DNA of 64,000 bases, taken from an uncultured Mucilaginibacter sp. (lineage in GTDB: Bacteria > Bacteroidota > Bacteroidia > Sphingobacteriales > Sphingobacteriaceae). The translations under genes were made by a program, and so were the position numbers. A model generated the notes under the pieces. That model was not told the origin of the DNA, searched no databases, and worked only from the letters and a program-made list of their open reading frames with translations. Shown here piece by piece: positions 46,221 to 55,955 of the stretch. Position 1 is the first letter of the stretch, and each line of letters begins with the position of its first letter. The stretch covers positions 62,001 through 126,000 of the forward strand of contig CAITEP010000021.1 in NCBI GenBank assembly GCA_903891475.1, read 5' to 3'.

Positions 46221-46676
46221 TCAATAAAACTTTTGTTGATTACTTAAATGGTAAATGGCATTCAAAAAAGTCTCCTTTGTTATTATTTCATATTCAATAA
46301 CCGGAAGGGTATTTCTAAACATCCATTTATGTTTTTTACTATAAACAATTGATATGGTATTATTTGGCCCAATCATATCAATACGGTTATACCTTTTTTG
46401 TTTGTACTTTCCAATTGGCTCCAAAATGATAGATACCGATGAGTCAATTTGTAAAATAATTCTTTTAGTGTTTTCAGAATTGTAAAAAAAGGTTTCATTG
46501 GCAGCCATCTTTTCTTCCTTAATTGTTAATAACCCTTTTTCCTCAAATGGAGTAAGCCAATCCCTAATATTTGTTATAAATTCAATAACTTTCAGTGGCC
46601 AGTCATCATTCGTATCAACCAATAAATTCTTTGTTTTCCTTCTTTTTAAAAAAGCCTCGAATGTTTTGGAATCCAT
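46221..46676 (-). CDS. Hypothetical protein
   Basis: A 151-residue protein, apparently cytoplasmic: no signal or membrane segment. It starts MDSKTFEAFLKRRKTKNLLV and contains IILQIDSSVSIILEPIGKYKQKRYNRIDMI, likely a beta-hairpin core. No family recognised. A good promoter lies upstream, which supports a real gene. Confidence 0.6.
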   Translation of the reverse strand: MDSKTFEAFLKRRKTKNLLVDTNDDWPLKVIEFITNIRDWLTPFEEKGLLTIKEEKMAANETFFYNSENTKRIILQIDSSVSIILEPIGKYKQKRYNRIDMIGPNNTISIVYSKKHKWMFRNTLPVIEYEIITKETFLNAIYHLSNQQKFY

Positions 46677-46689
46677 AAATATGATACTG

Positions 46690-46721
46690 CAAAAATAAAA
46701 CCATTCCCCAGTTTAAGACAA
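46690..46721 (-). promoter_or_regulatory. Promoter of the 46221-46676 gene
   Basis: Minus-strand TTG (46719-46721), 21 bases, then TATTTTTG (46690-46697). The -7 box ends 13 bases before the ATG at 46676. Confidence 0.5.
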
Positions 46722-46970
46722 TTAAAAATTAAAAAGGATGTAATTGTTACACTTTTTAATTAATGGAATAAGATTGCCTTTTTCATAGTACTTATTAAGG
46801 TTTTTATGAAATATTTGGTGGCTTTTTTTCCGTAAAATGGAAATTGTAAATCCTGAATTTGGAACTATTGCTTTTAATTTGGGGCATACTATTATAAAAG
46901 AATATTCATTTTTAATTTATATCATCAAAAAAAATTTGTTTAAATTTTTATAAATAGATCTATAGGTTAT

Positions 46971-47957
46971 TTATTCCTTTTTGATAGTCAATTCCCCTGA
47001 AGTTTTATCAGAGCTAAGGTCATCAGAAATAAAACTTACTAAAATCTCTATATGATAAGTTCCTTTATGATCAAAAGCTTTTTTAATGTAATTGGTGTTT
47101 TTATCCAATAAAATAAAATCAGCTCGATCATTATTATTAATTAGAATGGTAATTTTACCTGTAACTTCTGGTGGGTGGGCTATTGTTACATACAAATCAT
47201 TTATTGATTTGTATGTATGACGAGTTTGTAATAATATTATGGAATCCTTTACTTTTGTATAGGTTTGAGCACTAAACATGTACCCTAGTCTCTTTGTTAC
47301 ATTTCCAAATGAATCATATCTGATTAGATAAAATCTATTACCAAAAATGTCATAGGTTTGATAAAGACTAATTATTTTGTTCTTAAAGTAATAATAAAAA
47401 TCTCCATAAGGTTTACTATTCAACCAATTTCTGGTATATTTTAAATTTCCATCCTCATAGTATGCATGTTCTATTCCATTGGCGTTGTTGTTTTTATAAA
47501 ATAAAGTTCGGTCAACTTTTCCATTTCGATAATATATTATTTCAGAGCCTTCCTTTTTCCCGTCTTTATAGGTTCGCTTCATATTGATTTTTCCATCCTC
47601 AAAATAGCTATATTCAATACCATTCTTTATATCGTTTTTAGCAAAATATTTTCTCTTTATTAAGCCATTAGGATAATAATAAATTGCCCAACCATTTATG
47701 AGTCCATTTTTAAAAGTTGCCTTACGGGTTATTTTACCATTTTCATAAAGTTCAATTTCTCCATTTAGTTTACCATTCTTATAATAGGTACCTACTAGAC
47801 CACTTCTATGAAATGCAATCATATACTTTTTTTGTATAAAAGTAAATTCAGTTGCCATAAATATTGAAATTATGGCTATAGATACTGCGATGATAGAAAG
47901 GAAGTATATGGATTTCTTCTGTGTCATATCAGGTTCTATTTCGGCTTTTCCATACAT
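46971..47957 (-). CDS. YwqK/MORN-repeat membrane protein
   Basis: A 328-residue protein with one N-terminal transmembrane helix (about 15-32). Residues 58-200 hold at least six MORN-like repeats of the YwqK type (GTYYKNGKLNGEIELYENGK, YYPNGLIKRKYFAKNDIKNG, YFEDGKINMKRTYKDGKKEG, YYRNGKVDRTLFYKNNNANG, YYEDGNLKYTRNW). The last 90 residues are a separate beta domain (VTIAHPPEVTGKITILIN). YwqK proteins are sometimes called antitoxins, but no toxin partner is adjacent, so I do not call it one. Confidence 0.82.
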   Translation of the reverse strand: MYGKAEIEPDMTQKKSIYFLSIIAVSIAIISIFMATEFTFIQKKYMIAFHRSGLVGTYYKNGKLNGEIELYENGKITRKATFKNGLINGWAIYYYPNGLIKRKYFAKNDIKNGIEYSYFEDGKINMKRTYKDGKKEGSEIIYYRNGKVDRTLFYKNNNANGIEHAYYEDGNLKYTRNWLNSKPYGDFYYYFKNKIISLYQTYDIFGNRFYLIRYDSFGNVTKRLGYMFSAQTYTKVKDSIILLQTRHTYKSINDLYVTIAHPPEVTGKITILINNNDRADFILLDKNTNYIKKAFDHKGTYHIEILVSFISDDLSSDKTSGELTIKKE

Positions 47958-48103
47958 AAATTATGGTTTGTAGTTAAGGTAGCTTATTTTTGCCATCCGA
48001 TTCCTATGACCCTAAAATAAAAGATTAGAACGAAAATTTTTTAGAAAATAGGTTCATTTATTACCTAATCAAACTACTTAACCCCATTCTTAACTCCTAC
48101 TCT

Positions 48104-49507
48104 CTAATTACACGCTCCCGAAATACTACCTGTAAAAAACAGGGTATTTACATGGTTGGCACTTGCCGGGTCGGGTTTATACTCAACATTAAAGCTAAAG
48201 TCGCTTCCTGTTATTGGTGGGATGGTATTTCGGGATGCTGTAAATTGTCCGCTTGAGTAGGTGCTGCCATTATAAATGGTATTTACAATGTAGGTATGCC
48301 CGTTTATTAAATATCCTGATAATTTTCCATCCGTCACGTATAAGTTGGTACTTAGCGTTGGATCGGTTACATCATTAAACTGCACCCACATATTAGGGTA
48401 AACCACTAAATTTTTATCGGTACAATTTATACTGATATTGCCTTGTGCCGGTATATAATCAGGATTTGGTACCGTATATAACAATGCCCAGTTAGAGAGG
48501 TGGGTAATTTTAAAGCTTGCTGCCAAGTTACCATCGGTGTTTTTTACCACATTGGCTACACCTTCATATTTCCATTGCCCCGTATTTTCGTTTTGGCTCC
48601 AAAGAGGTATGGTATCGCCAGCCACTACTAATTTTCCGGTGGTATAATTGGTTTGTGTTTTGGCTAACTCTAAATTGGCTGTTAAAGGCTTTGAAAATGA
48701 TTTTACAGTTGTGTTGCCAGCCGTCATGTTTATGTTAAGTAAAGCGGCCGACTTAAAGTTCACCATACCGTTTATCAGTGTTCCATTTGTACCAATGGCA
48801 TTATTGGTTTGCAAACCAGCACTACTTAAAATAGCCGAAATATTATTTAATAAACCAGCATACGCCAAGTTGGTTTGTAGCGAACTGGCATTGATGCTAT
48901 TGGCCGAAATATCAAAAAATTGTGTGCCCGCATCAATAGTAATGGAAGCAGGTTTGCTACTAGCATCGGATAGAATTGTAGAGAGTAAGGTGCTAATATT
49001 AGTAATATTGCTACTTAAATTAGTAGTTGCGCTAAGCGAGCTTAGGCCTTGAACCGGGTTATTAATATCAAATACAGGTATGGTTTGCACATAAAGGCTA
49101 TCATAACTAATAGTAATGGTTCTTGACACAGGGGCATAACCCGGGATATTTGCATTGATTGAAAAGGTAACTGGCTTACTTACTGATGGTGCAGCATCTT
49201 TACTAAGTGAAATAGCTAAAAGCCCGTTGCTGACTACAAAATTATGTTTACCAATATCAGTTTGTACCAATTCGGCATCTGGTCCACCAATGGTAACAGC
49301 AAAACTTGAAGGCAATGAAGAACCTGCTTTACCGCTGGCATTAATAAAGGCAACCAAAGTTGGCGCTTTTACCAATGATTTGAGATTGATAATTAAACTT
49401 ACCCCATCGGTAGGTTTTTTACAAGTACTAAATAAAACAACCCCAGCCAACATGCATATCATCAAGGCTTTAAACGGATTGTTTATTAAGTTAGTAATCC
49501 TATTCAT
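48104..49507 (-). CDS. Large lipoprotein, partner of an outer-membrane protein
   Basis: A 467-residue lipoprotein (signal ending GVVLFSTC). The mature chain is Ser/Thr/Asn/Ala-rich beta. Residues about 305-350 hold DTIPLWSQNENTGQWKYEG and THLSNWALLYT, a pattern I associate with CILP/FAM171-like and other surface beta-domains. The last 100 residues are Ig-like. It follows the OMP gene by ten bases, so the two probably work as a pair at the outer membrane. Function unknown. Confidence 0.75.
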   Translation of the reverse strand: MNRITNLINNPFKALMICMLAGVVLFSTCKKPTDGVSLIINLKSLVKAPTLVAFINASGKAGSSLPSSFAVTIGGPDAELVQTDIGKHNFVVSNGLLAISLSKDAAPSVSKPVTFSINANIPGYAPVSRTITISYDSLYVQTIPVFDINNPVQGLSSLSATTNLSSNITNISTLLSTILSDASSKPASITIDAGTQFFDISANSINASSLQTNLAYAGLLNNISAILSSAGLQTNNAIGTNGTLINGMVNFKSAALLNINMTAGNTTVKSFSKPLTANLELAKTQTNYTTGKLVVAGDTIPLWSQNENTGQWKYEGVANVVKNTDGNLAASFKITHLSNWALLYTVPNPDYIPAQGNISINCTDKNLVVYPNMWVQFNDVTDPTLSTNLYVTDGKLSGYLINGHTYIVNTIYNGSTYSSGQFTASRNTIPPITGSDFSFNVEYKPDPASANHVNTLFFTGSISGACN

Positions 49508-49517
49508 TTTTAATATT

Positions 49518-50285
49518 TTATTTAATTCTGAAATTAAAATTTAGTTGTAAAACGGGCACCCATCTATAATCTTTTAAATTATCGTTTACTTTGGGTTCTA
49601 GTAGATAATTATCGCTCAATAAGTTAGTCCCGGATATTTTAACTGTTGGCGCGTTTACGTAATAGGCACCCAAATCCAAATTTATATTAAAAAAATGATT
49701 TGGAAAACTTTTCCCAAATCCTAGACCCATATATGGCGCAAAACCTTTTAGGGTAAGACCAATATTTAGCTGCCCAATATCGGCTCCGGTAATTACATAA
49801 TTGCCTTGCGTATAACTACCTGATGGTATAATATTGGTGTTTAGCAGGCCTCGGTAGGTATAAGCCATACCACCAACCATTCTGAAACCTTGGGCATGAT
49901 TAAAAGGTGCAAAGTCTAACCAGGAATGAAAGTTTAAAAAATTAGCTTTTATACTATAATTAACCACTAGCCCGGAGGCATGTATGTTGCCAAGGTAAGT
50001 TAAAGGGGTATAGGCCGAACCCACGCGCAATGATAATTTACGTACTAAACCCAATCGTAAATCTCCACCAAGACCTTGAGTTCCTCCAAATACTTGTAAG
50101 GCAATTTTAAAAGAGTTGGTATCGGTTTCTTTTACAGGAATAATGGTTGGTCGGAATTTGGGAATCTTTTTCTTGTTTTTTGGAACAACATCATAAGGAA
50201 TTGAGGGAATGGTATCGTGCTTTAAAACAGCAGCTGCCGAAATAAACGGAAATAAAATAAATGAAATGAGTAAATATTTTTTCAA
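49518..50285 (-). CDS. Outer-membrane beta-barrel-like protein
   Basis: A 255-residue secreted protein (signal MKKYLLISFILFPFISAAA). The mature part alternates Gly/aromatic residues (FKIALQVFGGTQGLGGDLRLGLV, LSLRVGSAYTPLTY, IGLTLKGFAPYMGLGFGKS) and ends VLQLNFNFRIK, as in small beta barrels. It is the first gene of a two-gene unit with the lipoprotein. No family recognised. Confidence 0.75.
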   Translation of the reverse strand: MKKYLLISFILFPFISAAAVLKHDTIPSIPYDVVPKNKKKIPKFRPTIIPVKETDTNSFKIALQVFGGTQGLGGDLRLGLVRKLSLRVGSAYTPLTYLGNIHASGLVVNYSIKANFLNFHSWLDFAPFNHAQGFRMVGGMAYTYRGLLNTNIIPSGSYTQGNYVITGADIGQLNIGLTLKGFAPYMGLGFGKSFPNHFFNINLDLGAYYVNAPTVKISGTNLLSDNYLLEPKVNDNLKDYRWVPVLQLNFNFRIK

Positions 50286-50571
50286 TGGTTTATTTTATAA
50301 GTTTAGGTTTTTAGGCTGTTGCTCAAAAAATTATAATTTTTTTTTAGGCAATAAATTCTAAAGTCGCTATTGTAACATATTGATATTATGTACATCACGC
50401 TTGTAAAGATAGTACATAACCTCAAAAAATCAAAAAAAATATCCAAAATTAAAATACAAAAAAATGGAGATTTTTAGCAATAACCACTATTGCACATGTT
50501 ATGGATTGTTAATGTATTACTGTATGTGATATTTTTGAATCTTTATTAATTTGAGAGTAAGGTTATAATTT

Positions 50572-52095
50572 TCAAACTGTTACAGGCTCCATCATTTTCA
50601 ATATAGTGTCCAAATACTCCCGGTTATTAGCCAACCTAGGTACCTTATGCTGACCGCCAATTTTACCCCTTTCTTTCATCCAATTAAAAAATGTGCCTCT
50701 AGATGCCATTCGTACAATGGGTCTTTTTAAGGCGAGGTCTTTAAATCGTTTAGCATCATAATCAGAATTGATGCGTCTTAAAGTTTCATCTAAAATATCA
50801 ACGAAGCGTTCAAATTCGGCAGGCTTTTTCTCAAATTCTATGATCCACTCGTGGGCGCCGCTTTCGTTATCCTTTATGTAAACAGGGCCTGCTGTATATT
50901 CGTGTAAAATAGCACCAGTTTGCTGACAGGCTTCCTCAAGTGCACGTTCGGCATTGTCAATAATTACTTCCTCGCCAAAGGCATTGATGAAGTGTTTGGT
51001 TCGCCCGGTAATTTGGATACGGAAAGGGGAGAGGCAGGTAAAGCGAATGGTGTCGCCAATCATGTAACGCCAAAGTCCGGCATTAGTGCTGATAATGAGG
51101 GCATAGTTTTTACCCAGTTCTACTTCATCCAAAGTGAGTGTTTTGGGGTTTTCTAAGCCGATGTCTTCCAATGGCAAAAATTCATAAAAAATACCATAAT
51201 CAAGCATCAGCAACATTTCGCCTGGTTCTCGGGTATCCTGTATGCCAAAAAATCCTTCCGAAGCATTGTAGTTTTCAAGGTAATACATCTCCTCATTAGG
51301 AATCAACTTCTTAAATTGCTCCCTGTATGGGGTAAAATTTACTGCACCGTGAAAATACATCTCTAGGTTTGGCCAAATTTCCAGCAGGTTCTTTTTGCCA
51401 GTAATCTCTAATATTCTCTTAAATAAAATGAGGTTCCAGGTGGGTACACCGCTAAGGCTGGTTACGTTTACATCCTTGGTTATTTGGGCAATTTTTTCAA
51501 TTTTTTCTTCAAAATTTTCTAAAAGCGCAATATCCAAATGCGGGGTGCGGTGAAACTCGGCCCACAAAGGCAGGTTTTTCATCAACACTGCCGATAAATC
51601 GCCATAGCTGGTATCGGCGCCAAGCTGACTAATTTGATGACTACCCCCTAACGTCAATATTTTGCCCGTAAACATTTTTGAATCGGGCTGGTTATTAAAG
51701 TATATGGTTAGTAAATCCTTACCACCTTTAAAATGGCATTCCTCCAACGCTTCTTCACTTACCGGGATAAATTTGCTGCGGTCATTAGTAGTGCCTGATG
51801 ATTTTGCAAACCAGCGAATTTCTGAAGGCCATAAAATATTTTGCTCACCTTTGAGCATGCGTTCAATATAAGGTTTTAGGGAATCATAATTTTGGATGGG
51901 TACCCTTTCTTTAAACTGGTGAAGGTTTACAATGCTTTTGTAGCCATATTTTTTACCCCACTCGGTATTTTCAGCACCCGATACGAGTTGCTCAAACCAT
52001 TCTTCTTGTACCTCGTTAGGGTATTTCATAAAAAGCTCAATTTGATGGATTCGCTTTTTCATAAACCAAGTGAAAACGGAGTTAAAGATGGTCAC
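50572..52095 (-). CDS. GH3-family acyl-adenylating enzyme
   Basis: A 507-residue GH3-type protein of the ANL superfamily. Plant GH3 enzymes join auxin or jasmonate to amino acids via an acyl-AMP; bacterial members have untested substrates. Visible landmarks are the ATP-binding AKSSGTTNDRSKFIP (like SSGTS), LGGSHQIS, YNASEGFFGIQ and YMIGDTIRFTCLSPFRIQITGRTKHFINAFGEEVI near the C-terminal hinge. It starts 20 bases upstream of the lptB stop, separate from any hormone gene. Confidence 0.9.
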   Translation of the reverse strand: MTIFNSVFTWFMKKRIHQIELFMKYPNEVQEEWFEQLVSGAENTEWGKKYGYKSIVNLHQFKERVPIQNYDSLKPYIERMLKGEQNILWPSEIRWFAKSSGTTNDRSKFIPVSEEALEECHFKGGKDLLTIYFNNQPDSKMFTGKILTLGGSHQISQLGADTSYGDLSAVLMKNLPLWAEFHRTPHLDIALLENFEEKIEKIAQITKDVNVTSLSGVPTWNLILFKRILEITGKKNLLEIWPNLEMYFHGAVNFTPYREQFKKLIPNEEMYYLENYNASEGFFGIQDTREPGEMLLMLDYGIFYEFLPLEDIGLENPKTLTLDEVELGKNYALIISTNAGLWRYMIGDTIRFTCLSPFRIQITGRTKHFINAFGEEVIIDNAERALEEACQQTGAILHEYTAGPVYIKDNESGAHEWIIEFEKKPAEFERFVDILDETLRRINSDYDAKRFKDLALKRPIVRMASRGTFFNWMKERGKIGGQHKVPRLANNREYLDTILKMMEPVTV

Positions 52096-52114
52096 GGGTG
52101 TTTACTTTTGTTAT

Positions 52115-52864
52115 TTATTTGGTTGTATTTGGAAATACTTTTCTTTTTAGCACGAAATTATTACCAAGGTAAACTTTTCGTACCATTTCATTTTCGGCCA
52201 AAACTTCGGGTACACCCGATTCGAGTATTTTACCTTCAAACAGCAAATATGCTCTATCAGTAATTGAAAGTGTTTCTTGTACGTTATGGTCGGTAATCAA
52301 AATACCAATATTACGATGTCTTAACTTAGCTACCATTGCCTGAATTTCTTCCACAGCGATAGGGTCAACACCTGCAAACGGTTCGTCTAATAAAATAAAA
52401 TTGGGTTCGGCTGCAAGTGCACGGGCAATTTCAGTTCGGCGACGTTCTCCTCCCGAAAGCAAATCACCTCGGTTTCTGCGTACCTTGTGTAAACTAAACT
52501 CATCAATCAGCTGTTCTAATTTTTCGGCTTGCTTGTCTTTGGGCATCGTGCCCATTTCTAAAACCGCCTTGATGTTATCCTCCACCGTGAGTTTCCTGAA
52601 AACAGAGGCTTCCTGAGCCAGGTAGCCTATGCCTTTTTGAGCCCGGCGATACATTGGGTCGCCTGTAATATCTTCATCATCTAAAAATATTTTACCCTCA
52701 TTGGGTTTTATCAGCCCAACTATCATATAAAAAGAGGTGGTTTTACCAGCTCCATTAGGTCCAAGTAAACCCACAATCTCGCCTTGTGCCACATTGAACG
52801 AAACATCGTTTACAACGGTGCGTTGTTTATATTTTTTTAATAAGTTATCGGCCCTTAATATCAC
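52115..52864 (-). CDS. lptB: LPS export ATPase LptB
   Basis: A 249-residue ABC ATPase that powers LPS transport from the inner membrane through LptFG. Walker A is [10 protein letters not shown], the Q-loop follows, and the signature and Walker B are [19 protein letters not shown] and [20 protein letters not shown]. The GERRR signature and FAGVDP are typical LptB. LptFGC/A genes are not in the window. It lies between recJ and the GH3 gene, all on one strand. Confidence 0.95.
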   Translation of the reverse strand: MILRADNLLKKYKQRTVVNDVSFNVAQGEIVGLLGPNGAGKTTSFYMIVGLIKPNEGKIFLDDEDITGDPMYRRAQKGIGYLAQEASVFRKLTVEDNIKAVLEMGTMPKDKQAEKLEQLIDEFSLHKVRRNRGDLLSGGERRRTEIARALAAEPNFILLDEPFAGVDPIAVEEIQAMVAKLRHRNIGILITDHNVQETLSITDRAYLLFEGKILESGVPEVLAENEMVRKVYLGNNFVLKRKVFPNTTK

Positions 52865-52922
52865 TTCTAATCAGTTTAATGGTATGTATAAAATTTAATT
52901 CAATACGAGTCTAGTCGACAAA

Positions 52923-54629
52923 TTAAATTTCTTCAAATCTAATCCCTTTTATGTTTAGTTGTATGGTTCTTTTTTCTTGCCAAACATTTTCTTCAATGGT
53001 ATAACAAATATCAAAATGAACATCTTTTTTAATTTTTGTGATGTATTCGGCCTGATTAAACGCTATACAACTAAAACCCGGCGCATCTTCTTGTATAACT
53101 GTCATTTTTAGGTGGTTTAACCCAACAATACTTGCTGTGCCAACTAGGTAAACATTTTTGGTAATAAATACCGGAGCCATATTGCCTGGCCCAAATGGTG
53201 CAAATTGGTTTAAAACCCGGTAAAACTTGGGTGTTATTTGGCTTAAACGTAATTCGGCATCAATAAGTACTTGGGGTATCAATTGTTCGGGCAATATGGT
53301 GTTGCTTACCACTTCCTCAAAACGGTTGGCAAAGGCTTCCATGTTTTCGGGTTCAAGGGTAAGTCCGGCCGCGTACTTATGTCCCCCAAATTGTACCATA
53401 AGTTCAGTGCATTCGCAAAGTGCCGCATACAAATCAAAGCCAACCACGCTACGAGCCGACCCGGCAATCAATCCGTTCGATTTGGTGAGTACAATGGTAG
53501 GACGGTAATATTTTTCGGTAAGGCGCGATGCTACAATGCCTACAACTCCTTTATGCCAGTTTTCGTTGTAAACTACCGTGGTTTTGCGGTCAATCAGTAT
53601 TTGATTGCTATCAATCATGCCTAAGGCCTCATCGGTAATTTGCAAGTCGTGCCCTTTGCGTTCGGTATTTTTTACATTTATCAGCCAACTTTTTTCGGTT
53701 GCTTCGGCCTCATCGGTTGCAATTAATAGCGCAACGGAATGTTTGGCATCATCAATACGACCAGCGGCGTTGATGCGAGGCCCCAATAAAAAAACCACAT
53801 CGCTAATGGTGTATGTTGAGCCCTTACCAGCAACTTCCATTAAGGTTTTTACGCCTACACAAGGGTTGTTATTAATTTTGGTTAAACCCATGGAAGCCAG
53901 CACACGGTTTTCGCCGGTTATTTGTACAATATCGCAAGCTATACTAATGGCAACCAAATCAATATAATGACTAACTTCCTCAAATCTGATGTCGTTTTTT
54001 TCGGCATAAGCCTGAATCAGTTTAAATCCTATTCCGCATCCTGATAATTCTTTATAAGGGTATTCGCAATCGGGTCTTTTAGGGTCTAATACCGCTACAG
54101 CGGCGGGTAGTTGGTCGCTAGGTAAATGGTGGTCGCAAATAATAAAATCTACACCTAAAGCATTGGCATAGTCAATCTTATCAACCGATTTGATACCGCA
54201 ATCGAGCGCTATTATAAGTTTGAAATCATTTTCAGCGGCATAATCAATCCCTTTTGTGGATATTCCATAACCCTCGGAATAGCGGTCGGGGATGTAATAC
54301 TCCAAAAAGGGGCAATATTTTTTAAAGAAGCTATAAACCAAAGCAACTGCGGTGGTACCATCCACATCATAATCACCATAAATCAAAACCTTTTCGTTGT
54401 TATTGATTGCTTGTTCAACACGTAATACCGCTTTCTCCATATCGGCCATCAAAAAAGGGTCATGTAGGTGCAGCTCGTCGGGTCGAAAAAATAGGCGAGC
54501 CTCTTCAAAAGTATTGATACCCCTACTTATCAATAAATTACTTAAAACAAGGTCAATACTTAAATCAGATGCTAATTGTTCGCTTGTAATAATATCAACA
54601 GGGGGGCTCACCAACCAGCGTTTATTCAT
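52923..54629 (-). CDS. recJ: Single-strand-specific exonuclease RecJ
   Basis: A 568-residue DHH-superfamily 5'-3' exonuclease. Motifs: LIYGDYDVDGTTAVALVYSF (DHH motif I), IALDCGIKS, FIICDHHLPS with the DHH, LGPRINAAGRIDDA, and the DHHA1 glycine loop VQFGGHKYAAGLTL. The OB domain ends the chain. Length is normal. It is 58 bases upstream of lptB on the same strand. Confidence 0.95.
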   Translation of the reverse strand: MNKRWLVSPPVDIITSEQLASDLSIDLVLSNLLISRGINTFEEARLFFRPDELHLHDPFLMADMEKAVLRVEQAINNNEKVLIYGDYDVDGTTAVALVYSFFKKYCPFLEYYIPDRYSEGYGISTKGIDYAAENDFKLIIALDCGIKSVDKIDYANALGVDFIICDHHLPSDQLPAAVAVLDPKRPDCEYPYKELSGCGIGFKLIQAYAEKNDIRFEEVSHYIDLVAISIACDIVQITGENRVLASMGLTKINNNPCVGVKTLMEVAGKGSTYTISDVVFLLGPRINAAGRIDDAKHSVALLIATDEAEATEKSWLINVKNTERKGHDLQITDEALGMIDSNQILIDRKTTVVYNENWHKGVVGIVASRLTEKYYRPTIVLTKSNGLIAGSARSVVGFDLYAALCECTELMVQFGGHKYAAGLTLEPENMEAFANRFEEVVSNTILPEQLIPQVLIDAELRLSQITPKFYRVLNQFAPFGPGNMAPVFITKNVYLVGTASIVGLNHLKMTVIQEDAPGFSCIAFNQAEYITKIKKDVHFDICYTIEENVWQEKRTIQLNIKGIRFEEI

Positions 54630-54770
54630 ATCTTTATTGCTTTAACTGGTAAATATATAGCAAATAATATTTTGTTTGATAAGAAGGTTTTAAAATGCAG
54701 GATACCAGAATTTTAGCCGTTTAACAGGAAAAACCGCATTTTAAAAATTAAAGTTTTGAAAAAATAATAA

Positions 54771-55544
54771 ATGGAAATTTATGTACTGGGCGAAGGCTCT
54801 TATTCTGTTGACGCCACAAAAAAATTCATTCCCTTTAACCCTGAAATTGATAGTCCTAAGGATCGACCAGCCTCTATTTTTATTCATGTTAGTCCATTTT
54901 TAGTAAAAACCAGTTCCGATTTGATTTTGTTTGATACAGGGTTGGGATACCAAAATACTTCGGGCGAATTGATTATACACCAGCACATACGTAATGCTGG
55001 GTTTGAGCCTGAGGAGGTAAGTTTGGTACTCATGTCTCACCTCCATTACGATCATTCGGGAGGTTTAGTGATGGAGCATAACGGAAAACTGCAAGCCAGT
55101 TTTATACGAGCCGAGCATGTAATACAGAAAAAGGAATGGGAGGTAGCAATGCAAGGAAAATCATCATCATACCATAAAGAAATTTTTGAAGCATTAGATA
55201 AAACAGCCAATATCAATTTTGTAGATGGGGATGGCGTTTTGAAAGATGGTATCAAGTTTGAACTATCCGGAGGCCATTCTATATACCATCAGGTATTTTA
55301 TTTAGAGGATGGGGATGATAAATGCTTTTTTGGGGGAGATGAATTGCCAGAGCCAGAGCAATTGATTAGGAAATTTGTTGCCAAATATGATTTTGACGGC
55401 CGGAAGGCAATGGCTTTAAGGGAACAGTATGGAAAAATGGCTGCCGAAGAAGGGTATACATGCTTATTTTACCATGCCAAAAAGTTGAGTGTTGGAAACG
55501 TTATTTATGTTGATAACGCCTTTAAGGTTGAACCTTTAGTTTGA
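54771..55544 (+). CDS. Metallo-beta-lactamase-fold hydrolase
   Basis: A 257-residue cytoplasmic protein. Zinc ligands are seen in SHLHYDHSGG (His90, His92, Asp94, His95), a third His in GGHSIYHQVF and Asp in FFGGDELPEP. The IDTGLG-like strand is at LILFDTGLGYQ. The pattern resembles AHL-lactonase-like members, but the family is very broad and the substrate cannot be named. Its stop overlaps the convergent receiver-domain gene by nine bases. Confidence 0.88.
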   Translation: MEIYVLGEGSYSVDATKKFIPFNPEIDSPKDRPASIFIHVSPFLVKTSSDLILFDTGLGYQNTSGELIIHQHIRNAGFEPEEVSLVLMSHLHYDHSGGLVMEHNGKLQASFIRAEHVIQKKEWEVAMQGKSSSYHKEIFEALDKTANINFVDGDGVLKDGIKFELSGGHSIYHQVFYLEDGDDKCFFGGDELPEPEQLIRKFVAKYDFDGRKAMALREQYGKMAAEEGYTCLFYHAKKLSVGNVIYVDNAFKVEPLV

Positions 55545-55955
55545 GTATTCGTGCTTAAACAAATGTCGTAACTTTTCAACATTAAGTGGCTTGGATATAA
55601 AATCAGTCACCAATTCAAATAACCTTGATTTATTGATATCATTACTAAATACGGAAGAAGAAACGATGTAAATTTTTATTTTACCTTCAGGGTCAATTTT
55701 TAATCGCTCAAATTCTTCCAAAAATTCCCAGCCATTCATTACCGGCATATTAATATCGAGCAAAATATAGTCAGGCAACAAATCTGGCTGCTTGTTATGA
55801 ATTTCGCTTAGCTGATTGATTGCAAATTTGCCATTGAGGCAAGCCTTAATATCTGTATTGAGGAGTGTTTTTTTTATCAGTTTGATGGAGATGAAATTGT
55901 TTATCTCATCATCATCAACCAGTAAAACACTAATAGATTTGTCTGCTTGTCCCAT
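55536..55955 (-). CDS. Single-domain response regulator
   Basis: A receiver domain without output domain, 139 residues from ATG 55955 (MGQADKSIS); the open frame to 55982 begins with TTG. The acidic pocket is VDDDEIN, the phospho-acceptor Asp is in YILLDINMPVMNG, the switch Ser in IVSSSVF and Lys in FISKPLNVE. Such stand-alone receivers in Bacteroidota often serve hybrid kinases. No kinase is adjacent. Confidence 0.92.
   Translation of the reverse strand: MGQADKSISVLLVDDDEINNFISIKLIKKTLLNTDIKACLNGKFAINQLSEIHNKQPDLLPDYILLDINMPVMNGWEFLEEFERLKIDPEGKIKIYIVSSSVFSNDINKSRLFELVTDFISKPLNVEKLRHLFKHEYSN

Noticed and set aside
46837-46953. 38-codon frame starting MEIVNPEFGTIAF
   Set aside because: It has no promoter or homologue that I can name, and the composition is that of the surrounding AT-rich spacer.
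46971-47957. Toxin-antitoxin system
   Set aside because: Only the YwqK-type repeats are present; neither neighbour resembles a toxin.
54771-55544. Quorum-quenching lactonase
   Set aside because: The HxHxDH motif is shared by the whole metallo-beta-lactamase superfamily; nothing else points to acyl-homoserine lactones.
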